Source of the DNA: Anaerolineae bacterium | GTDB lineage: Bacteria; Chloroflexota; Anaerolineae; Caldilineales; Caldilineaceae | Reading direction: 5' to 3' | Length of the DNA stretch: 64,000 nucleotides | NCBI GenBank assembly: GCA_030432295.1 | Contig: JAUIHI010000032.1 | Location: 1 to 64,000 of the forward strand | In this document: piece after piece, positions 60,744 to 64,000 of the stretch | Numbering within the stretch: the first letter of the stretch is position 1 | How the letters are laid out: every line of letters begins with the position of its first letter | Program-made: the position numbers and the translations under genes | The notes under the pieces: generated by a model | Databases searched by the model: none | The model's input: the letters and a program-made list of their open reading frames with translations, nothing else | Told to the model about the DNA's origin: nothing

Positions 60744-63700
60744 ATGACCAACACTGAACGCACATCCTCTCTCGTCTACCTCCTTCTTGGCCTGGTGCTG
60801 CTGGCCGGGTTGACGCTGCGCACCTGGAATGTGCGTTTTGATGAGGGTATGGGCAGCCACCCGGACGAACGCAGCACGGCCTGTTTCTACGCCTCTTCGA
60901 TTGGCTGGCCCAGTAGCTGGGAAGAGTTCAAAGACCCCCAGGCCAGCCCATTGAACCCCCTGTGGGATCGCAACGAGCAGCGGCGGCGCAGCTTTACCTA
61001 CGGCCATTTCCCCCTCTACCTGGGCGTCGCCACCGGCGAGATTCTGCATAAACTGGCCCCTGTGGCCAAAGTGCTGCCGGTGTCGGAGAAGATCGTCACC
61101 CAAATGCGACTGGCCAACAGCGGCTGCGAAGTGGCGGTGGCTGGTCGTCTGCTGATGGCCCTGCTCGATACGCTGACGATCTTTCTGCTCTTTCTCCTGG
61201 GCCGTCGACTCTTCGGCCCGTGGACTGGTCTGCTCACCGCCGCCCTCTACGCCTTCACAGCCCAGGCTATTCAGCTCAGCCACTTTTTCGCAATGGACCC
61301 GGCCAGCACGACCTTTACGGTGCTGGCTGTCTTTGGCGGGGTGCTGATGGTGCAGGATCGCTCCTGGCGGGGCGCGCTTCTGGCAGGCATCGGCGCGGGG
61401 CTGGCCATCTCCTCGAAATTCAGTGCACTGCCGATTCTGGCCGCACCGGTGACAGCCGCGCTGGTTGTGGGCTGGCTGGCGTCGCGCACTCCCTCCCCAG
61501 GAATGGGGGAGCGTCGCGGCGGTGGGGGTGTAGGAAAAGTTCTTGTCGGCGCTGTCCTGGCTCTGCTTCTGGCGGCTGTCACCTTCACAGTCACCAGCCC
61601 CTACGCTGTTCTGGACTGGCAGAATTTCATCCAGGCTACACTTGTGGAACAGGGAGCGATGGTGCGGGGCATCGCCGACTTCCCCTTTACCCGTCAATAC
61701 CGCAACACAACCCCCTATCTCTATTTTGTTGAACAGCAGGTGGTATGGGGGATGGGCCTGCCGTTGGGACTGGTGGCCCTGGCGGGTAGCCTGTGGGCGC
61801 TGGTGCGGCTGGCAATCGGCAAAGCCAGCCCTGGCGAATGGATCGTCTGGAGTTGGGTCGTCCCCTACTTTGGCATAACCGGCGCGTTCCTGGCTAAATT
61901 CAACCGCTATATGAGCCCGGTGCTGCCTTTTGTCGTCCTTTTTGGTGCGGCGCTGGCTGTGTGGCTTGCGGGAAGGCTGAAGTTACCCAACCGTCCAATC
62001 GCCCAATTACCCTTCTCCTTCCTCCGTCCTCTTGGCTGGGTTTTGGCTGCTGTCGCTCTGTTCGGCGGCATCTTCTGGTCCGTGGCCTATGTCAACGGCG
62101 TCTACGGACACGAGCATACGTGGCTGACAGCCAGCCGCTGGGTCTATGCCAATGCGCCTCGGGATTCGATTATTCTGTGGGAATCCTGGGACGATCCCCT
62201 GCCCAAGGATATCCCCGGCGAAGATGGCACGGATATGGGCCGGGCTGGGCTGCGCCACATCGACTGGTCGCCCTATGAGGAGGATACGGCTGAGAAGTAT
62301 GAGATTCTGAAAGAAAAGCTGCGGGAAGCTGATTTTGTCATCTACAGTTCCAAGCGAATTTACGGCAGTGTGGACGAACTGCCCGAACGCTATCCGATGA
62401 CCACCCGCTACTACGATTTGATGTTCGGCGAGCAGTTGGGCTTTGTCCACGCCGCGGAGGTCACGTCCCCGCCCCGGCTCTTCGGCCTCAGCTTTCCCGA
62501 CGGCAGCGCGGACGAAAGCTGGAGTCTCTACGATCATCCCCAGGTTTCCATCTTTCAGAAGACCCGAGACCTGAGCGACGCTGAGTTTGACGCACTGCTC
62601 GGCGGCTCCTGGGAAGGGGCAATTCCCTGGTATCGGGGCAAGGATTCACCCCTCAGCCCTTTGCTGAATCTGGTCGGGCTGGGCAATAGCCCGGAGAGCG
62701 AAAAGTCTGGGCTGATCAACCGGATTGTGGCGCTGATACGGGGCGAAGAGCTGCCTGACTCCCAGCCATCCCTGCCCCCGCTGGAAGAACGGGCTGATCT
62801 CAGCCTGGGCGTGCCTTTGGCCGAATTGCCTCTGGTGGACAACTACCGCTGGAATGTAGCGGCCAGTGAGAGTCCCTGGCTGGCTGTGGGCTGGTGGTGG
62901 CTGGTGCTCTTTCTGCTCGGCCTGGCCAGTTGGCCCATCGCTTTTCTGCTTCTGGGCCGCCTGCGCGATCGGGGCTATCTCTTCAGCAAAGCCCTGGGCT
63001 GGCTGCTCTCTGGCTGGCTGCTCTGGCTCTGCGCCAGTGTCGGGATCGCCCAGAACAGTGTGCTCAACGCCTGGCTGGTGGCGGCTCTGGTCGGGGTGAT
63101 CGGTCTGGCCCTGCTGGTCTGGCAGTGGCGGGAGATGAAAGGGTTTCTGGCCCGGATGTGGCCTCTGCTGCTGGTGGGCGAGGCGATCTTTGCCGTGGCT
63201 TTCGTCTTCTTTGTATTGATCCGTATGCAGAATCCCGACATCTGGCAGCCTTGGTTTGGCGGCGAGAAGTTTATGGAGTTCGCCTTCCTCAACGGCATTT
63301 TGCGCAGCCCGACTTTCCCGCCGGTGGACCCCCACTTTGCCGGGGGTTACATCAATTATTATTATTTCGGCATCTATCTGGTCGCCTATACGATCAAACT
63401 GACCGGCATCTACGCTGAGGTCGCTTTCAACCTGGCGATTCCGTCCCTCTTTGCGCTGACCGTCGTGAATGCCTTTGGGGTGGCCTATTCCGCTGTGGCA
63501 GGGAAGAGGTCAGCAGTTAGCAGTGCCCAATTATCAGTAATCAGTGACCAGTCGGCGGAGCCAGCCGTCCACAATTCGGTGTTGTCCTCTTCGGATGACA
63601 ACACCGAACCCGCGCCCATTGCCGAAGCACCAGCCGCGCCCGTCGATGACATTCTGGACATCGACCTGTCGCGCCCATCGACGACAACCCAATCAACCAG

Positions 63701-64000
63701 TCAACCGGTCGCCCAATCACCCAATCAACCAATCAACCAGCCGCCTTCCCCTCCAATAACCCAATTACCCAATCACCTCCCCTGGCAGACTGGCCTCGCC
63801 TCGGCCCTCCTCGCCCCGCTCTTTGTGGCGCTCCTCGGCAATCTGGACGGCTTCGCGCAGGTCGTCAAGCGTCTGCTGGATTTGAGCCAGAGCAGCTTCG
63901 AGAGTGCGATTCCTGGTGTGCAGGTGGCTGTGCGTGCGGCCAGTGGATTCTGGCGGGTGGTGACGACCGATGCCCAATTGCCCGGCTACGATTTCTGGGC
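60744..64000 (+). CDS. DUF2298 (chloroflexi/archaea YYY) membrane protein with N-terminal GT-C domain (3' end outside window)
   Basis: More than 1085 residues, cut by the window end, from ATG 60744. The N-terminal part is GT-C-like: GMGSHPDERSTACFY with the acidic motif, then TM helices (AGIGAGLAISSKFSALPIL). After a soluble region come more TM helices and GGYINYYYFGIYLVAYTIKLTG (Y872-Y874), the signature of the Chlor_Arch_YYY/DUF2298 family known from Chloroflexi and archaea. A low-complexity Ser/Pro/Gln/Asn-rich stretch (about 920-1015) is made of simple repeats. Probably a large glycosyltransferase. No RBS seen. Confidence 0.85.
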   Translation, partial: MTNTERTSSLVYLLLGLVLLAGLTLRTWNVRFDEGMGSHPDERSTACFYASSIGWPSSWEEFKDPQASPLNPLWDRNEQRRRSFTYGHFPLYLGVATGEILHKLAPVAKVLPVSEKIVTQMRLANSGCEVAVAGRLLMALLDTLTIFLLFLLGRRLFGPWTGLLTAALYAFTAQAIQLSHFFAMDPASTTFTVLAVFGGVLMVQDRSWRGALLAGIGAGLAISSKFSALPILAAPVTAALVVGWLASRTPSPGMGERRGGGGVGKVLVGAVLALLLAAVTFTVTSPYAVLDWQNFIQATLVEQGAMVRGIADFPFTRQYRNTTPYLYFVEQQVVWGMGLPLGLVALAGSLWALVRLAIGKASPGEWIVWSWVVPYFGITGAFLAKFNRYMSPVLPFVVLFGAALAVWLAGRLKLPNRPIAQLPFSFLRPLGWVLAAVALFGGIFWSVAYVNGVYGHEHTWLTASRWVYANAPRDSIILWESWDDPLPKDIPGEDGTDMGRAGLRHIDWSPYEEDTAEKYEILKEKLREADFVIYSSKRIYGSVDELPERYPMTTRYYDLMFGEQLGFVHAAEVTSPPRLFGLSFPDGSADESWSLYDHPQVSIFQKTRDLSDAEFDALLGGSWEGAIPWYRGKDSPLSPLLNLVGLGNSPESEKSGLINRIVALIRGEELPDSQPSLPPLEERADLSLGVPLAELPLVDNYRWNVAASESPWLAVGWWWLVLFLLGLASWPIAFLLLGRLRDRGYLFSKALGWLLSGWLLWLCASVGIAQNSVLNAWLVAALVGVIGLALLVWQWREMKGFLARMWPLLLVGEAIFAVAFVFFVLIRMQNPDIWQPWFGGEKFMEFAFLNGILRSPTFPPVDPHFAGGYINYYYFGIYLVAYTIKLTGIYAEVAFNLAIPSLFALTVVNAFGVAYSAVAGKRSAVSSAQLSVISDQSAEPAVHNSVLSSSDDNTEPAPIAEAPAAPVDDILDIDLSRPSTTTQSTSQPVAQSPNQPINQPPSPPITQLPNHLPWQTGLASALLAPLFVALLGNLDGFAQVVKRLLDLSQSSFESAIPGVQVAVRAASGFWRVVTTDAQLPGYDFW

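Noticed and set aside
1-64000. tRNA, rRNA or tmRNA genes
   Set aside because: No cloverleaf with anticodon and CCA-like end or rRNA motif was recognised; the 42612-42746 element lacks tRNA features such as GTTCRANNC.

Overview
The window is a GC-rich bacterial chromosome segment (about 60 % G+C by eye). It most likely comes from a Chloroflexota member of the Caldilineae/Anaerolineae type. The evidence is the combination of a long membrane protein with an N-terminal GT-C part and a Tyr-Tyr-Tyr (DUF2298, chloroflexi/archaea YYY) part, an NB-ARC/WD40 STAND protein, lipoprotein-based peptide/sugar ABC systems, and many different intergenic palindromic repeat families. No rRNA, tRNA, CRISPR array, phage or transposase gene was seen. 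Two genes run off the window: the STAND gene at the left edge and the YYY gene at the right edge.

Layout. 1-2770: an NB-ARC/WD40 gene (minus strand) with near-identical WD40 repeats, a good promoter, a palindrome placed in frame just before the P-loop, and a tandem-repeat field. 2770-7224: a sulfatase, an SDR, a HAD hydrolase and a DUF4432 aldose-epimerase-like protein, which suggests degradation of sulfated or modified sugars. 7445-14039: a complete Opp/Dpp-type ABC operon (minus strand). 14326-17199: MocA and XdhC-like molybdenum-cofactor maturation genes around a divergent TerC. 17364-21504: a beta-helix protein, an enolase-superfamily dehydratase and a 5'-nucleotidase-like phosphoesterase. 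21570-29474: a desaturase, YceI, DoxX, a ring-cleavage-type VOC dioxygenase divergent from its likely TetR regulator, a low-GC YeiH exporter, a zinc alcohol dehydrogenase and an RhlE helicase. 29565-39123: a diguanylate cyclase, a Gfo/Idh oxidoreductase, a PIG-L deacetylase and a 1730-residue hybrid histidine kinase. 39443-45974: a second ABC importer with a Tat-type lipoprotein, a permease carrying an unusual insertion, and a fused double ATPase. 46081-50933: CBS-ACT protein, two S41 proteases, SmpB and a 16S rRNA m7G1405-type methyltransferase (FmrO/Rmt family, aminoglycoside resistance type). 51040-64000: an SdrD_B-like secreted protein, a GNAT-TIGR04076 fusion translationally coupled to a probable selenoprotein, an SDR, an SH3-domain lipid/wall-side protein, a TIM-barrel isomerase, two GT-C membrane proteins and a G5/3D cell-wall protein.

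The most notable observation is at 52545-53129. A peroxidase-related AhpD-like gene has one in-frame TGA exactly at the second position of its redox motif (C-V-Y-TGA-x-x-x-H). The frame is intact on both sides, and a 7-bp hairpin with a 6-nt loop begins 17 nt after the TGA. This fits a selenocysteine codon better than a nonsense mutation. Other points worth attention are the chromosomal Rmt-type methyltransferase beside smpB, palindromic elements inserted in frame or carrying compensatory changes, a cloverleaf-like intergenic element between two permease genes, and apparently leaderless starts placed 6-7 nt after a TGTGG-TAtAcT -10 box.
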